The notes: generated from the sequence alone by a model not told the origin. DNA of 64,000 bases from Yoonia ponticola (GCF_014199395.1 NZ_JACIJM010000001.1:186001-250000), one strand, 5' to 3'. Shown: positions 27,662 to 37,378, numbered from the stretch's first letter. Made by a program: numbers and translations.

Positions 27662-28348
27662 TTAAGCGACTAAGCGGTAGCCACCTGATTCAGTCACCAG
27701 CAAACGGGCATTCGACGGATCAGGTTCGATTTTTTGACGCAAACGGTAGATGTGCGTCTCAAGCGTGTGAGTCGTGACGCCTGCATTGTAACCCCAAACT
27801 TCGTGCAGCAGCACATCGCGGGCGACAACACCTTCAGTCGCGCGGTAGAGAAACTTGAGAATGTTGGTTTCTTTCTCAGTCAGGCGCACCTTTTTGTCGT
27901 CTTCAGTCACCAACAGCTTTTGCGCAGGTTGGAACGTATATGGCCCGAGCTGGAAAACGGCGTCTTCGGATTGTTCATGTGTGCGTAGCTGTGACCGGAT
28001 GCGGGCGAGCAAAACAGGAAATTTGAACGGCTTGGACACATAATCGTTCGCGCCAGCGTCCAGACCGTAAATCGTGTCTGCATCGCTGTCTTGTGCGGTT
28101 AACATCACGATAGGGCATTTCACGCCTTGTTTGCGCATCAAGCGGCATAATTCGCGCCCATCAGTGTCAGGCAGACCGACATCTAAGATGACGAGATCGT
28201 AAATGCTTTCCTTGGCTTTCACCATTGCGCTCGCGCCGTCGTCGGCTTCGAACACGTCGAAATCTTCAGTCATAATCAACTGCTCACCCAGCGCTTCGCG
28301 CAGGTCGTCGTCGTCATCGACGAGCAGGATTTTTTTTAGTTGTGGCAT
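27662..28348 (-). CDS. OmpR-type response regulator, orphan
   Basis: This is a 228-residue two-domain regulator. The receiver has the acidic cluster DDDDD at 11-15, the phosphorylation Asp in LVILDVGLPD near residue 56, and Lys in YVSKPFKFP near 106. The C-terminal winged helix has LTEKETNILKFLYR and THTLETHIYRLRQKIEPDP. No histidine kinase gene is adjacent. It resembles the conserved orphan CenR-type regulators of alphaproteobacteria that govern envelope genes, but this naming is tentative. It is divergent from ribA across 159 bases. Confidence 0.9.
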   Translation of the reverse strand: MPQLKKILLVDDDDDLREALGEQLIMTEDFDVFEADDGASAMVKAKESIYDLVILDVGLPDTDGRELCRLMRKQGVKCPIVMLTAQDSDADTIYGLDAGANDYVSKPFKFPVLLARIRSQLRTHEQSEDAVFQLGPYTFQPAQKLLVTEDDKKVRLTEKETNILKFLYRATEGVVARDVLLHEVWGYNAGVTTHTLETHIYRLRQKIEPDPSNARLLVTESGGYRLVA

Positions 28349-28507
28349 CGGGGGTATCCTTCGTTGTTACCCTAAAAGGTATCGCAAAATGACTGTGTGA
28401 CAAGAACGAGCACGTGCGCCTCACAGGCTCGTGTGGTTTGATAAGGCGAATGTTTCACTTTTGCCGCCAAACAGGTATCTGCTGAAACAATTGATAGAGG
28501 AAACGCC

Positions 28508-29593
28508 GTGAGTTTTGCACCAGATATTACAGAACGGTTGGCACGTGCGCGGGCTGATCTGCGGATGGGGGTCCCTGTTGTGGTGACAACCAAAGGCGAA
28601 TCCGGCTCGTTATTGGTCATGGCAGCCGAGACATTGGACAATCGGCGACTAGCGGATTTGCGGCTTTTGGGCGGTACTCCGGTGATTGCGGTGACAGGAC
28701 GACGCGCAGAGACGCTCAAGGCGCGGGCCTATGACGCTGACATCGCGCGGGTTGTGTTGCCAGTTGATGCGGGGCTGGCGTGGGTGCAAGCCATCGCTGA
28801 TCCGGCAGATGATCTGATTGCTCCTATGAAGGGACCGCTGTCCACGCTGCGAGACGGGCCCGCCGACGCGCACCGCGCCGCGATCACATTGACCAAAGCG
28901 GCGCGACTGTTACCAGCGGCAGTATGTCTAGATGTCGCCGCAGGTTTCGCGGGCGATCACGATCTGACAGCGGTGCCCGCCCACGCGATCATGGACACGA
29001 GCCTATCGCCGCTCGCCCCACTGATCGCTGCACGCCTGCCGATGGAAGCATCAGAGGCGGGGCGCCTGCACATTTTCCGGCCTGAAGACGGGGCAGAGGA
29101 ACATTACGCAATCGAAGTTGGCAAACCGGATCGGTCGTTACCAGTTCTCGCCAGACTACATTCTGCTTGTTTCACGGGCGACGTGCTGGGGTCACTGAAA
29201 TGCGACTGCGGGCCACAATTACGCGGGGCGCTGGCCGCGATGGGCACTGAAGGGCAGGGTGTGTTACTATACCTTAACCAAGAAGGACGCGGCATCGGGC
29301 TTGCTAACAAAATGCGGGCCTATTCGTTACAGGATCAAGGCTTTGATACTGTAGAGGCGAACCATCGGCTAGGTTTCGAAGATGACGAACGTGATTTTCG
29401 GATCGGTGCTGAGATTCTCAAACGCATGGGGTTCAGTGCCGTGAGGTTGCTGACAAACAATCCGGCCAAGATTGCCAAGATGGAAGATGCAGGTGTCAAA
29501 GTCACCGAACGCGTGCCGCTGAAGGTCGGTGAAAATAGTCATAATGTGGCTTACCTCGCGACGAAGGCCGCGAAGTCCGGACATTTGTTGTGA
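28508..29593 (+). CDS. ribA: GTP cyclohydrolase II
   Basis: This is a 361-residue protein starting at a GTG with AGAGG eight bases upstream. The GTP cyclohydrolase II domain fills the C-terminal half: the zinc ligands are in CFTGDVLGSLKCDCG (near 220-234), then LNQEGRGIGLANKM and LTNNPAKI. About 180 N-terminal residues precede it; they resemble neither a functional RibB domain nor its catalytic motifs, and are a degenerate or separate domain seen in alphaproteobacterial RibA proteins. It converts GTP to the first riboflavin intermediate. Confidence 0.9.
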   Translation: MSFAPDITERLARARADLRMGVPVVVTTKGESGSLLVMAAETLDNRRLADLRLLGGTPVIAVTGRRAETLKARAYDADIARVVLPVDAGLAWVQAIADPADDLIAPMKGPLSTLRDGPADAHRAAITLTKAARLLPAAVCLDVAAGFAGDHDLTAVPAHAIMDTSLSPLAPLIAARLPMEASEAGRLHIFRPEDGAEEHYAIEVGKPDRSLPVLARLHSACFTGDVLGSLKCDCGPQLRGALAAMGTEGQGVLLYLNQEGRGIGLANKMRAYSLQDQGFDTVEANHRLGFEDDERDFRIGAEILKRMGFSAVRLLTNNPAKIAKMEDAGVKVTERVPLKVGENSHNVAYLATKAAKSGHLL

Positions 29594-29611
29594 GGACAGG
29601 AGCCTCCGGCG

Positions 29612-29634
29612 GGAGTTGTTTTGGCGAAATGAAG
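29612..29634 (+). repeat. Intergenic repeat core, copy E
   Basis: The 23-nt core G-GAGTT-GTTTT-GGC-GAA-ATGAAG is an exact-length member of the GAGTT-N5-GGC-N3-ATGAAG family. It lies between ribA and the L,D-transpeptidase gene, 14 bases before the latter start. No GC hairpin with a CA loop is attached here. Confidence 0.75.
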
Positions 29635-29648
29635 ATGGGGCCTCTCGC

Positions 29649-30143
29649 ATGACGTCGACTGATCTTATTGTAATGCCGAGCGGTGTGCGTTTCATGGGGC
29701 GGCGGTTTGCTTGCACGATTGGGCGCGGTGGGCTGACGGATCATAAGGTTGAAGGCGACATGGCGACGCCGCGCGGCGTGCATCGGGTTGTGGGAATGCT
29801 GTATCGTCCCGACCGGATGGCAAAGCCCGCGGATTGGGCACGTGCAATTAGGCCCGGTGATCTGTGGTCAGATGATGTGGCTGACGATGAATACAACCAT
29901 TTGGTGCGGGTGCCACATGGATATAGCCACGAAAATTTGCGCCGCGCCGACCTGATGTATGATTTGATTGTTATCACGGATTGGAACTGGCCCGATGCGG
30001 CCAAGGGACGTGGGTCTGCGATATTTATTCACCAATGGCGGGGACCAGGGCGTCCAACCGCAGGCTGTGTTGCGTTTCGACGTGACCATTTAAAATGGAT
30101 TGCTGCCCGAATTCGGCCAAAAACACGGCTTGTTATCGCATAA
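29649..30143 (+). CDS. L,D-transpeptidase (YkuD) family protein
   Basis: This is a 164-residue protein. The catalytic YkuD signature is HQWRGPGRPTAGCVAFRR near residues 134-151, with the nucleophile Cys in AGC and a preceding His. The domain is compact and has no clear signal peptide, unlike many L,D-transpeptidases, so it may act in the cytosol or be exported by another route. Family members cross-link peptidoglycan or attach proteins to it. The start at 29649 is chosen because the longer frame upstream runs through ribA and a repeat. Confidence 0.82.
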   Translation: MTSTDLIVMPSGVRFMGRRFACTIGRGGLTDHKVEGDMATPRGVHRVVGMLYRPDRMAKPADWARAIRPGDLWSDDVADDEYNHLVRVPHGYSHENLRRADLMYDLIVITDWNWPDAAKGRGSAIFIHQWRGPGRPTAGCVAFRRDHLKWIAARIRPKTRLVIA

Positions 30144-30194
30144 CCGCTGGACCTTGCCCCATATTCCGGTCCAAACGGACAAGGAATTTAAGAT

Positions 30195-30698
30195 ATGAAA
30201 CACCAAGGCCTCTTTATGACCCCCGACCAAATTGCCCAGCTCCCTTATCGTCCTTGCGTTGGCATTATGCTTGCCAATCCGCGTGGACATATCTTTGTAG
30301 GGCAACGGCTGGATCGGGATCAGGACGCTTGGCAGATGCCACAAGGTGGCGTTGATAAAGGCGAAACCACGCGCGATGCTGCGATCCGTGAACTGTGGGA
30401 AGAAACCGGTGTCACAGACAAGCTGATCACGATTGAAGCGGAAAGCGCAGGCCTGATACCCTATGATCTGCCGCACGCCATTGTTCCCAATATCTGGAAG
30501 GGCAAATATCGCGGTCAAGAGCAGAAATGGTTCTTGCTGCGTTATCACGGCACCGATGCTGACATTAATATCGCGACCGAGCACCCAGAGTTTTCCGAAT
30601 GGAAATGGATGCACAAAGACGAGCTTGTCGATAATATCGTACCGTTCAAGCGTGAGGTTTATGAAAAAGTGCTCGCAGAATTTTCATCTAAACTGTGA
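30195..30698 (+). CDS. rppH: RNA 5'-pyrophosphohydrolase RppH (Nudix)
   Basis: This is a 167-residue Nudix hydrolase. The Nudix box is [21 protein letters not shown], shortened here only by its last residues, with the metal-binding glutamates in RELWEE. The flanking [18 protein letters not shown] and IVPFKREVY match the RppH/NudH subfamily. It removes pyrophosphate from triphosphorylated mRNA 5' ends and so starts decay by RNases. AAGGA lies about nine bases before the ATG at 30195. Confidence 0.94.
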   Translation: MKHQGLFMTPDQIAQLPYRPCVGIMLANPRGHIFVGQRLDRDQDAWQMPQGGVDKGETTRDAAIRELWEETGVTDKLITIEAESAGLIPYDLPHAIVPNIWKGKYRGQEQKWFLLRYHGTDADINIATEHPEFSEWKWMHKDELVDNIVPFKREVYEKVLAEFSSKL

Positions 30699-30751
30699 CG
30701 GCGCGTTAAAAAAACTATTCCCCTATAGCCGGAATGATTTAGGATTCGGCC

Positions 30752-31612
30752 ATGGATAGTAAAAAGTTTGATAGCCGCTCTGTAGGTTTAGATATCGGCC
30801 TGTCGTTTTCACGGTGGCTTACGGGTCGCGAGAACCTTCACTACGGGATTTGGGATGGGCTTGATATTTGCGCGGGCAATGTTGGCGCCGCGCAAGAAGC
30901 CTATACTGCAAAGCTGTTTGATCTGCTGCCAGAGGGTCCGTTACGTATTCTTGATATCGGTGGCGGTGCGGGCGAAACGGGTAAAAAGCTGATCGCACTT
31001 GGTCATAGCGTCGAAATCGTTGTGCCAAGCGCATATCTGGCTGAACGCTGCCGTGTGAACGCGCCAGAAGCCATTGTGCATGAAGCCATGTTTGAAGACG
31101 CGCATCTGACAGGCCTGTTTGATCTGTGTCTCTTTTCAGAAAGCTATCAGTACATCCCGCTGGATCAGGGGATACCCAAATGTCTTGGGTTGCTGAAACC
31201 GGATGGTCACATTCTGATCGCGGATTGCTTTCGCAGCGAAAGCTTTGCGCCTGATAAAGTGCAAGCGACTGTCGGCGGTGGTCATCCAATTGCGAAATTC
31301 CACGCATTTCTGGAAAGCCAACCGCTGGATCTGATCTCGTCCGAAGATATTACCACCAGCGTCGCACCGTCGATTGATGTGGAACAGGGGCTGTTCAATG
31401 TGGTCGGCTATGGAATGGGCCGTGTTGACGCGCAACTGGCGGTGCAACGCCCGAAGACACGATCGCTGGTCCATTGGGTGATCCGCCGCGTGTTGTCGCC
31501 GCGTAAGCGGGCGCGGCTGGATCAGCGACTGAACCAGCAGACCCGCACCGCTGCCCATTTTACGGCGAATAACATCTACCTGTTGCTGAAGCTGCAAAAG
31601 CGGGCGTCTTAG
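30752..31612 (+). CDS. Class I SAM-dependent methyltransferase
   Basis: This is a 286-residue protein. SAM-binding motif I is ILDIGGGAGETGKKL near residues 69-83, and LLKPDGHILIADC near 150-162 matches motif IV-V of small-molecule methyltransferases. The first 60 residues (FSRWLTGRENLHYGIWDG) resemble a substrate-recognition lid. The C-terminus is basic (RRVLSPRKRARLDQRL). The acceptor is unknown. The 3' end overlaps the convergent WYL regulator by four bases. Confidence 0.82.
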   Translation: MDSKKFDSRSVGLDIGLSFSRWLTGRENLHYGIWDGLDICAGNVGAAQEAYTAKLFDLLPEGPLRILDIGGGAGETGKKLIALGHSVEIVVPSAYLAERCRVNAPEAIVHEAMFEDAHLTGLFDLCLFSESYQYIPLDQGIPKCLGLLKPDGHILIADCFRSESFAPDKVQATVGGGHPIAKFHAFLESQPLDLISSEDITTSVAPSIDVEQGLFNVVGYGMGRVDAQLAVQRPKTRSLVHWVIRRVLSPRKRARLDQRLNQQTRTAAHFTANNIYLLLKLQKRAS

Positions 31613-32328
31613 GCTAGGGTTGTGCCGCTGCTCTTTTTCTCCGCCACGTCAGCTTTGATTTTGGCAAGTGCTGCTTGCAACATCGGCACGCGTCGGGGTC
31701 GAAAGCTGTGTTCGGTCACAACGAGATCACACATCCGATCCAGTCTGAACACACGGCTATCGCTGCGCAGATGACACCAGCCCAGCACGCAATGTTTGTC
31801 CTGTAAAAACACAATGCCAAGCGGATCAATTGTGCGGCTCGTTTGCGCCCCCTTCCCATCGACATATCCGAACGAAACTGACCGTTCGTCCCATGTTGCA
31901 CGTCGCAGTACAGCCACATCGATCCCCGGTTTTGGGGGCGGGAAAATACGGTTCACAGCGAGGACGGCATGTTTCAAACGGTGCGCTTGGGCGCTGGGCA
32001 ATCGCGCGTGCAACTTGGTTAAAGCAGTTGCAGCAGCTGTGGCCAGAGCCGGATCAGCGATGGCTTGGACATCGCGCAGGCCCAGAACCAACGCTTCGAT
32101 TTCTTCGTCGTTAAACATCATCGGCGGTAGGGCGGGGTCTTCGGTCAAGGCGTACCCGTAGCCCGCTGTCCCGTCGATCACAGCACCAAGGCCGCGTAAC
32201 GCATCAATATCGCGGTAAAGCGTGCGTTCGGACACGCCGGTCTCGGCCGCCAAGAGCGCTGCGGTGACGGGCGGATGATGGTTGCGCAACGCTTGCATCA
32301 ATTGAAAAAGACGATTTGTGCGGGTCAT
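31609..32328 (-). CDS. WYL-domain transcriptional regulator (YafY-like)
   Basis: This is a 239-residue regulator. An N-terminal DeoR-type helix-turn-helix (RLFQLMQALRNHHPPVTAA, SERTLYRDIDALRGLGA) is followed by a WYL ligand-sensing domain near 130-210 (CVLGWCHLRSDSRVFRLDRM). YafY-type regulators usually act on a neighbouring operon. Here the divergent GST-DUF1801 pair begins 79 bases away and is the likely target. The ligand is not predictable. Confidence 0.88.
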   Translation of the reverse strand: MTRTNRLFQLMQALRNHHPPVTAALLAAETGVSERTLYRDIDALRGLGAVIDGTAGYGYALTEDPALPPMMFNDEEIEALVLGLRDVQAIADPALATAAATALTKLHARLPSAQAHRLKHAVLAVNRIFPPPKPGIDVAVLRRATWDERSVSFGYVDGKGAQTSRTIDPLGIVFLQDKHCVLGWCHLRSDSRVFRLDRMCDLVVTEHSFRPRRVPMLQAALAKIKADVAEKKSSGTTLA

Positions 32329-32407
32329 GCCCCTTCATATCACACATCCTGACAAAAATTGACAGGAGAGCGTCGTAGACATGGTTCAACGCAATAGGAG
32401 CCATCAC

Positions 32408-33100
32408 ATGTACGACATCATCACCTTCAAAGCCGGATTCGGCAACGTCAGCTATAGCCCGTTCTGTGTCAAATCCATCTGGATGCTGAACCATGCTGGT
32501 GCCGCTTGGCAGCGCACCGACACGCCCGATCCACGCAAATACGAACATAGCAAACTGCCAGTGCTGCGGGTCGGGGATCGCTTGATCTCTGACAGTGACA
32601 GCATCCGGCTTTTCCTTGAACAACAGGGAGCAGATTTTTGGGGCGATACCAGTCCACGTGATCAAGCGATGGGGCGAGCGTTGATCCGCATGGTCGAAGA
32701 TCACATGTATTTTCACGTCGTCATGGACCGTTGGTTCGATGATCGTGTCTGGCCGATTGTCAGGGATGCCTATTTCACCGACATGCCCAAGATCATTCGC
32801 GGGGTGGTCACAAACGGCATTCGCAAGGCATTGCGCAAAGGGCTGCATGCGCAAGGGCTTCTGCGGCTAACGACGGACCAACGGCTTGTGCGACTTGATC
32901 AAGATCTCGCCACCATTCGAACGCTGTTAGCGCAGCACACCTTCATATTAGGCGACAAGCCGACTTTGCCGGACTTCTCGGTGGCGTCGATCCTGTCAAA
33001 CTTCGTCGCCACACCAGTCGAGACGGCATCGTCCTTGCGTGTGTCAGGCGATCCGGTTTTGATGGGCTACATCACCCGCATGAAGGAGATGTTCGATTGA
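32408..33100 (+). CDS. Glutathione S-transferase family protein
   Basis: This is a 230-residue GST-fold protein starting at the ATG at 32408, which has AGGAG seven bases upstream. The N-domain carries YSPFCVKSIWMLNHAGA, with a Cys in the position of the GST catalytic residue, and LPVLRVGDRLISDSDSI for the glutathione loop. The C-domain helices include an unusual WFDDRVWPIVRDAYF segment. It is divergent from the WYL regulator and overlaps the DUF1801 gene by four bases. The substrate is unknown. Confidence 0.85.
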   Translation: MYDIITFKAGFGNVSYSPFCVKSIWMLNHAGAAWQRTDTPDPRKYEHSKLPVLRVGDRLISDSDSIRLFLEQQGADFWGDTSPRDQAMGRALIRMVEDHMYFHVVMDRWFDDRVWPIVRDAYFTDMPKIIRGVVTNGIRKALRKGLHAQGLLRLTTDQRLVRLDQDLATIRTLLAQHTFILGDKPTLPDFSVASILSNFVATPVETASSLRVSGDPVLMGYITRMKEMFD

Positions 33101-33495
33101 CCCCATTCCAAGATGACGCTGTCCGCGCAGCCTTTGATGCGATCCCAGAGCCGGACCGTGCAGGTCTGTTGCAACTGCGTGAATTGATCCTCAGAATCGG
33201 GGCGGACCTACCCGAAGTACCCAGCGTGACCGAAGGGTTGCGTTGGGGACAGCCCGCCTATCTGACGCCAGCGCGGGTTGGGTCCACGATCCGGCTAGGT
33301 GTGCCAAAGAATGGTGGTTTTGCGATCTATGCAAGCTGCCAATCGACGATCATCAGCGACTTTGCCGACGCCTATCCGGGCTGGGACATCATTGAAGGAA
33401 ACCGTGCGGTTGTCTTCAGTGATATCACCCAAATTGACCCTGTGCGACACGGGGCATTGATCCGTTCCGCGCTGACATATCATCTGCAAAAGTAA
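33097..33495 (+). CDS. DUF1801 domain-containing protein
   Basis: This is a 132-residue protein that starts at TTG overlapping the GST stop (TTGA); AAGGAG lies eight bases upstream within the GST gene and supports this start. It has the DUF1801/YdhG-like fold (TEGLRWGQPAYLTP near 46-59; GGFAIYASCQSTIISDF near 73-89). The function of this family is unknown. The stop abuts the convergent rnr stop at 33496. It is very probably controlled with the GST by the WYL regulator. Confidence 0.8.
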   Translation: MTPFQDDAVRAAFDAIPEPDRAGLLQLRELILRIGADLPEVPSVTEGLRWGQPAYLTPARVGSTIRLGVPKNGGFAIYASCQSTIISDFADAYPGWDIIEGNRAVVFSDITQIDPVRHGALIRSALTYHLQK

Positions 33496-35742
33496 TTACT
33501 TACGGGTGCGTTTGACCTTACGGCTGACCTTTGCGGCCTTCTTTTTCGCAGACCCAGCACGACGCCGTACAGGTGCACCACGACGGCCACGACTAGACCC
33601 GCGCGGCAAGGCTTTACCGTCAATTTCAAGCAGTTCAACGATCAGGCCACCAGTGACGGGCAAGGCTTCGGCCAAGGTCACTTTCACCCGCTGGCCCAGC
33701 GCAATCACAAGGCCGCTGTCCGATCCCATCAGGGTTTGACTATCGGCGTCGTATTGGAAGAATTCGTTGCCTAGGCTGCGCATCGGCACCATGCCATCGG
33801 CACCCGTCTCGTCCAGTTTCACAAACACGCCAAACTTTGCGATGCCACTGATCCGGCCTGACATTTCAGCGCCAACACGTTCCGACAAAAACGCGGCAAG
33901 ATAGCGGTCAGTCGTGTCCCGTTCCGCAACCATCGACCGTCGCTCGGTGTCGGAAATCGCCTTGGCTGTTTCATCCAAACGCGCGACGTCATCAGGGGAT
34001 AAACCATCATCACCCCAGCCATGCGACGACACCAAAGCGCGGTGAACGATCAAATCAGCATAACGCCGAATAGGCGAGGTGAAATGGGCATAGGCCTTGA
34101 GCGCGAGGCCAAAGTGGCCGAAATTCTCAGCGTTATAATAGGCTTGGGTCATCGACCGTAGCGTCGCGATATTCACCAATTCAGCATCATCAGTGCCGCG
34201 GGCTTGATCCAGCAGACGGTTCAAATGCGCGGTCTGCAACACTTGCCCTTTGGCCAATGTCAAACCAGAGGCATGAACAACCTCGCGTAGGGCGTCCAGT
34301 TTCGCTTGGGTCGGTTCTTCGTGAACGCGGAATAGTTGCGGCGATTTCTTTGCGATCAGTGTCTCGGCGGCGGCGACATTGGCCAGCACCATGAATTCTT
34401 CGATCAACTTGTGTGCATCAAGGCGATCCTTGAAGTTCACCGAAGTCACCTTGCCCTCGTCGTTCAGCTCGATCCGGCGTTCTGGCAGGTCTAGTTCTAA
34501 CGGCTGACGACACGCGCGGGCACGCAATAGCGCGGCATAAGCACCATAAAGCGGCTTCAGAACATCATCCAAAAGCGGCGCGGTCTTGGCGTTTGGATTG
34601 CCGTCAATTGCGTCTTGGACTTCTTCGTAATGAAGCGACGCGGCAGAGCGCATCAAGGCACGGTGGAACGTGTGTCCGGTCTTGTTGCCTTCGGCATCAA
34701 TCGTCATTGCCACAGCGAGACAGGCACGATCAACTCCTTCATGCAGCGAACAGAGATCACCGGACAAAACGTCGGGTAACATCGGCACAACACGGTCGGG
34801 GAAATAGGTAGAGTTGCCACGCTTGCGGGCCTCGCGGTCCAATTCAGACCCCGGCGTCACGTAATAAGCGACATCAGCAATCGCGACCCAGATCGTAAAG
34901 GTGCCGTTCGCGTGGGCCTCGACATAACAGGCATCATCGTGGTCACGCGCATCGGACGGGTCAATCGTCACAAGCGGCAGATTACGTAGATCCGTGCGTT
35001 TGGCTAAGGGCGCACCCGTCTTAGCGTCCGCTTCGGCGATCACGGCGTCAGGGAAATGATCGGGGATGTCGTGTTGTTGGATTGCAATCAGCGATACGGC
35101 ACGTGGGGCTGTTGGATCGCCAAGACGCGCAATGACGCGGGCCTTAGGCAGACCCATCCGGCCTTTTGGTCCGGTTTGTTCGGCCTCGATCAATTCCCCG
35201 TCTTTAGCGTCATGCGTCAAACCGGCGGGAATGATCCATTCCTTGGTCGAGCCCTTATCAACGGGCAGCAAGCGACCGCCTTCGGCCCCTTTGCGAAAGA
35301 TGCCCAACAGGCGCAGCGGGTTTTCACCGATCTGGCGAATAATGCGAGCGGTGTGGGTGTAATCTTCGCCCGCGACTTCGGTCAATCGGCCCAAAAACCG
35401 CTGACCCGCAGCTAAGGCAGGGTCAGTGCCGCGTAATGTCATCAACAGACGCGGCACATCGCCGTCGCCAGTCCATTCCAGCGGTTTCGCGTAGAGATCA
35501 CCATCGGCGTCGGCACCTGTGACCTCACAAACAGTCACGGGCGGCAACACATTCGCGTCGCGATAGGAACTGCGCCGCTTGGACAGTTTCCCTTCTGCTT
35601 CGAGCTCCTTGAGCACGCGTTTCAGATCAATCCGAGCGGCGCCTTTGATGCCAAACGCTTTGGCAATGTCGCGCTTGGCGGCTTTTGTGGGGTGATCGGA
35701 AATCCACGTCAGGATTTCGGCTTTTGAAGGAATGCTGTTCAT
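33496..35742 (-). CDS. rnr: Ribonuclease R
   Basis: This is a 748-residue exoribonuclease. An N-terminal winged helix (IAKAFGIKGAARIDLKRVL) and cold-shock-like domains precede the RNB catalytic core. Its metal site is in VTIDPSDARDHDDAC near residue 265, and the conserved HFTSPIRRYADL lies near residue 550. An S1 RNA-binding domain is at about 620-700 (MSGRISGIAKFGVFVKLDE, one residue short of 20). The tail is Lys/Arg-rich. RNase R degrades structured RNA from the 3' end and takes part in rRNA and tmRNA quality control. Domain order and length are typical. Confidence 0.95.
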   Translation of the reverse strand: MNSIPSKAEILTWISDHPTKAAKRDIAKAFGIKGAARIDLKRVLKELEAEGKLSKRRSSYRDANVLPPVTVCEVTGADADGDLYAKPLEWTGDGDVPRLLMTLRGTDPALAAGQRFLGRLTEVAGEDYTHTARIIRQIGENPLRLLGIFRKGAEGGRLLPVDKGSTKEWIIPAGLTHDAKDGELIEAEQTGPKGRMGLPKARVIARLGDPTAPRAVSLIAIQQHDIPDHFPDAVIAEADAKTGAPLAKRTDLRNLPLVTIDPSDARDHDDACYVEAHANGTFTIWVAIADVAYYVTPGSELDREARKRGNSTYFPDRVVPMLPDVLSGDLCSLHEGVDRACLAVAMTIDAEGNKTGHTFHRALMRSAASLHYEEVQDAIDGNPNAKTAPLLDDVLKPLYGAYAALLRARACRQPLELDLPERRIELNDEGKVTSVNFKDRLDAHKLIEEFMVLANVAAAETLIAKKSPQLFRVHEEPTQAKLDALREVVHASGLTLAKGQVLQTAHLNRLLDQARGTDDAELVNIATLRSMTQAYYNAENFGHFGLALKAYAHFTSPIRRYADLIVHRALVSSHGWGDDGLSPDDVARLDETAKAISDTERRSMVAERDTTDRYLAAFLSERVGAEMSGRISGIAKFGVFVKLDETGADGMVPMRSLGNEFFQYDADSQTLMGSDSGLVIALGQRVKVTLAEALPVTGGLIVELLEIDGKALPRGSSRGRRGAPVRRRAGSAKKKAAKVSRKVKRTRK

Positions 35743-35769
35743 GGGGATGCCTTATCACGCAAGGCTGCA

Positions 35770-35815
35770 CGGGGGCCAGCCCCCGCACCCCCGGAGTTGT
35801 TTGGGCAGAATGAAG
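35770..35815 (+). repeat. Intergenic repeat copy B: GC hairpin plus 23-nt core
   Basis: The hairpin CGGGGGC-CA-GCCCCCG (35770-35785) is followed by CACCCCC and the core G-GAGTT-GTTTG-GGC-AGA-ATGAAG ending at 35815. It lies between the minus-strand GNAT gene (stop at 35826) and the start of rnr. Hairpin, spacing and core match copy A at 9466-9512 closely. Confidence 0.82.
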
Positions 35816-35825
35816 CTTAAAGTCT

Positions 35826-36239
35826 CTAGAGGTCACGGATCATGTCTTGGTGTGGAATGCCTGCGTCGTCGTAAAACGGGCCGTAGCCTTTGAAGCCTAG
35901 CTTTTCGTAGAATCCAATGGCGTGGTCTTGTGAGCCAAGCTTGGCGCGGGTCACGTTCGGCAGCGTGCGCAGGTGGTCCATTGCGGCCTCGACGATTCGT
36001 GCTCCAAGTCCGGTGCCGCGATGATCAGAAAGCACGCAAATACGGCCGATTTTGCCGATGTCGTCTTGGATGAGCAGGCGGGCCGTTCCGGCGGGTTTGC
36101 CGTCAACCATTGCCAGCATATGGATCGCGCTTGCGTCCAAATCGTCCATTTCTTCGGCCTCAGAGATGCCTTGTTCTTCGATGAACACGGCACGGCGCAG
36201 GGCGACGCATGGCGCGTAGTCTTCCACAACAGTGATCAT
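35826..36239 (-). CDS. GNAT family N-acetyltransferase (ElaA-like)
   Basis: This is a 137-residue single-domain acetyltransferase. The acetyl-CoA loop is [18 protein letters not shown] near residues 73-90 (Q/RxxGxG/A motif), and the C-terminal [15 protein letters not shown] is the usual GNAT beta-bulge end. The N-terminal [18 protein letters not shown] resembles the ElaA branch. Its start overlaps the dapE stop at 36236-36239, so it is translated with dapE. The acceptor is unknown. Confidence 0.88.
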   Translation of the reverse strand: MITVVEDYAPCVALRRAVFIEEQGISEAEEMDDLDASAIHMLAMVDGKPAGTARLLIQDDIGKIGRICVLSDHRGTGLGARIVEAAMDHLRTLPNVTRAKLGSQDHAIGFYEKLGFKGYGPFYDDAGIPHQDMIRDL

Positions 36240-37378
36240 GCAAAATAATCCTTGAGAATGCGGCTGTAGATCGCCTTGAGCGTAATGATCTCAGAGACCA
36301 GAACCCGCTCGTCGACTTGGTGCATTGTTTTACCCGCGAGACCGAATTCGACAACGGGGCAGTGGTTTTTCACAAAGCGCGCGTCGGATGTGCCGCCCGA
36401 TGTGGAAAGTTCAGGATCACGGCCTGTTTCGGCTTTGACCGCTGCCCCGATGAGGTCAGAAAGCGGGCCGGGCGGTGTGATAAAGCTTTCGCCGGAAATC
36501 TTGACCTTCATGTTGATGTCGAGGTCGAATTGTGCGGCGACTTTGTTCGCCTCGGATTCGATCCATGCTGTCAAATCCGCGCCTGTGTGGCTGTCGTTAA
36601 AGCGGATATTCACTGTTGCGGTGCATTGGGCGGGGATTACGTTGGTCGCGCCGTTTCCGGTGTCGATCGTCACGACTGCCAGTGAAGAGGGATCAAAATG
36701 ATCAGTGCCTTGGTCCAATTCATGCGACGCGAGCACATCCATTAAGCGGGACATGGCGTGAACCGGGTTTTTGGCGCGGTGCGGGTAGGCCGAATGGCCC
36801 TGCACACCTGTTACCGTAAACCACACCGTCATGGACCCGCGACGACCGATTTTCATCGCGTCGCCAATCGCGTCTGGGCAGGTGGGTTCGCCTACTAAAC
36901 ACACGGACATCGCTTCGTTATTGGCGTCCATCCAGTCGAGCAATGCGACGGTGCCGTCTTGGGCTACGTCTTCTTCGTCGCCGGTTATCGCCAGCACGAC
37001 GGCACCGTCAGGTGGTGTGTCGCGCACAAAATCCACGGCGGCAGCGGCAAAGGCTGCAACGCCGGATTTCATGTCCGTCGCACCGCGGCCATACAGATAG
37101 CCGTCTTTGATTTCAGCACCAAACGGATCGACGGTCCAGTCGTCTGGATTGCCCAGGGGCACGACATCGGTGTGACCGTTAAAGCCGAATGTGCGATTTG
37201 CACCTTGCCGTCCCCAGCGGGCGTAGAGATTACAAATGCTGCCGCGATCCACGCGGGTGCAGTCAAATCCGCCCTCAGTCAGTAGCGATTCCAATAGTAC
37301 AAGCGCGCCGCCTTCTGCGGGCGTGATCGAATTGCACCGCACTAAATCCGCAGTCAGCGCGACGGGATCAATCGTCAT
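36236..37378 (-). CDS. dapE: Succinyl-diaminopimelate desuccinylase
   Basis: This is a 380-residue M20 metallopeptidase-family enzyme. Metal-ligand regions are [12 protein letters not shown] near residue 70, [13 protein letters not shown] near 103, [12 protein letters not shown] near 135 and a late TMHQVDERV. It removes succinate from N-succinyl-LL-diaminopimelate on the way to meso-DAP and lysine. The start MTIDPVALT is chosen because GAAGGGG lies upstream; a TTG six codons earlier has no such site. It overlaps the preceding small gene by 11 bases and the GNAT gene by four. DapD and a DapC-like enzyme are encoded elsewhere in the window. Confidence 0.95.
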   Translation of the reverse strand: MTIDPVALTADLVRCNSITPAEGGALVLLESLLTEGGFDCTRVDRGSICNLYARWGRQGANRTFGFNGHTDVVPLGNPDDWTVDPFGAEIKDGYLYGRGATDMKSGVAAFAAAAVDFVRDTPPDGAVVLAITGDEEDVAQDGTVALLDWMDANNEAMSVCLVGEPTCPDAIGDAMKIGRRGSMTVWFTVTGVQGHSAYPHRAKNPVHAMSRLMDVLASHELDQGTDHFDPSSLAVVTIDTGNGATNVIPAQCTATVNIRFNDSHTGADLTAWIESEANKVAAQFDLDINMKVKISGESFITPPGPLSDLIGAAVKAETGRDPELSTSGGTSDARFVKNHCPVVEFGLAGKTMHQVDERVLVSEIITLKAIYSRILKDYFA

